Shown one piece after another: positions 63,842 to 64,000 of a stretch of DNA of 64,000 nt (positions are counted from its first letter, which is position 1; the number at the start of each line of letters is the position of its first letter). Source of the stretch: DASUAS01 sp963819475. Its GTDB lineage: Bacteria > Actinomycetota > Acidimicrobiia > IMCC26256 > DASPTH01. Below the pieces are notes generated by a model that saw only the letters and a program-made list of their open reading frames with translations, did not search any database and was not told the origin of the DNA. Location of the stretch: positions 992,001 through 1,056,000 of the forward strand of contig CAWFWE010000004.1 of assembly GCA_963819475.1 (NCBI GenBank), read 5' to 3'. The position numbers were made by a program, and so were the translations under genes.

Positions 63842-64000
63842 TCAGGCGGTGTCGACCTGGATGGTGACGGGCACGCCGTGGGCGAGCACGTCGTAGACGG
63901 CGGAGCGGGAGCGGGACCGCTCGACGAGCTCGGCGAGCTCCGCGGCGGGAGCGTCGCCCTTGACCGAGAAGCGGACGGTCACCTGCTCATAGCCGTTGCG
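63842..64000 (-). CDS. OsmC-family protein, C-terminal part (5' cut by window edge)
   Basis: The last ~52 residues: YEQVTVRFSVKGDAPAAELA and LVERSRSRSAVYDVLAHGVP, ending VTIQVDTA. This is the C-terminal strand/helix unit of OsmC/Ohr-like proteins, though the second catalytic Cys (usually CPV) is replaced by SRS in this stretch. The N-terminus is outside the window. Confidence 0.65.
   Translation of the reverse strand, partial: RNGYEQVTVRFSVKGDAPAAELAELVERSRSRSAVYDVLAHGVPVTIQVDTA

Noticed and set aside
1..64000. CRISPR array or phage structural genes
   Set aside because: No regularly spaced repeats of CRISPR size and no capsid, terminase or integrase genes were seen; mobile DNA is limited to IS and recombinase remnants.

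Overview
The window looks like a piece of a high-GC actinobacterial genome. The high-GC bias, GTG starts, F420-type LLM oxidoreductase, MmpL transporter, phosphoketolase and IS481/IS256 remnants fit an uncultured actinomycete, perhaps of the Acidimicrobiia. That placement is inferred from gene content only; no rRNA or complete tRNA is present.

Layout. 1-4.2 kb: the 3' end of a formate dehydrogenase-like gene, a broken ArsC/phosphatase gene and an intact phosphoketolase. 4.2-5.9 kb: a scar made of a tRNA 3' half, a deleted IS481 element and a glycosyltransferase fragment. 6.0-15.7 kb: nine closely spaced minus-strand genes (SRPBCC protein, SDR, COG2907-type flavoprotein, DUF1365, cyclopropane-fatty-acid-synthase-like methyltransferase, a cobalamin-binding regulator and a three-gene ABC exporter), with a second cobalamin-binding regulator just upstream. 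Both regulators keep the W-x9-EH signature of B12 photoreceptors such as CarH/LitR. The operon leader carries two 11-bp direct repeats, the spacing used by CarH operators. A light- or cobalamin-controlled membrane-lipid modification locus is the most attractive system here. 15.9-20 kb: a secreted fasciclin protein, a two-domain NAD-binding protein, an IS256 element and a second tRNA 3' half.

20.2-33.9 kb: sulfur and metal handling. A DsbA-like protein and an SQR-like flavoprotein overlap; next come TauE/SafE, a Cu(I)-type CsoR, a permease with a YHS metal domain, Lgt, an MmpL exporter, a methyltransferase, a second CsoR-like protein lacking the Cu-ligand histidine, thioredoxin, DUF302, a flippase-like membrane protein and a TAT-exported multicopper oxidase. 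Three similar G/C-tract palindromes (TACCCCC..GG type) sit before the two CsoR-type genes and the MmpL gene and suggest one regulon.

34-45 kb: a DUF6325 pair, an arylsulfatase, nitroreductase/LLM genes, a MarR-ClC chloride channel operon and an MDR reductase. 45-64 kb: a catabolic region with two molybdopterin oxidoreductases, a PEP-utilising phosphohistidine protein, SDRs, a GMC oxidoreductase, SMP-30, FAD oxidases, a winged-helix/hydrolase fusion regulator, an acyl-CoA synthetase and the end of an OsmC gene. Substrates cannot be told from sequence; hydrophobic or aromatic compounds are likely.

Many otherwise full-length genes are broken by single-base indels, mostly in short runs of one base. 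This could be real decay but looks more like assembly error, so the 'pseudogene' labels on full-length frameshifted genes are provisional.
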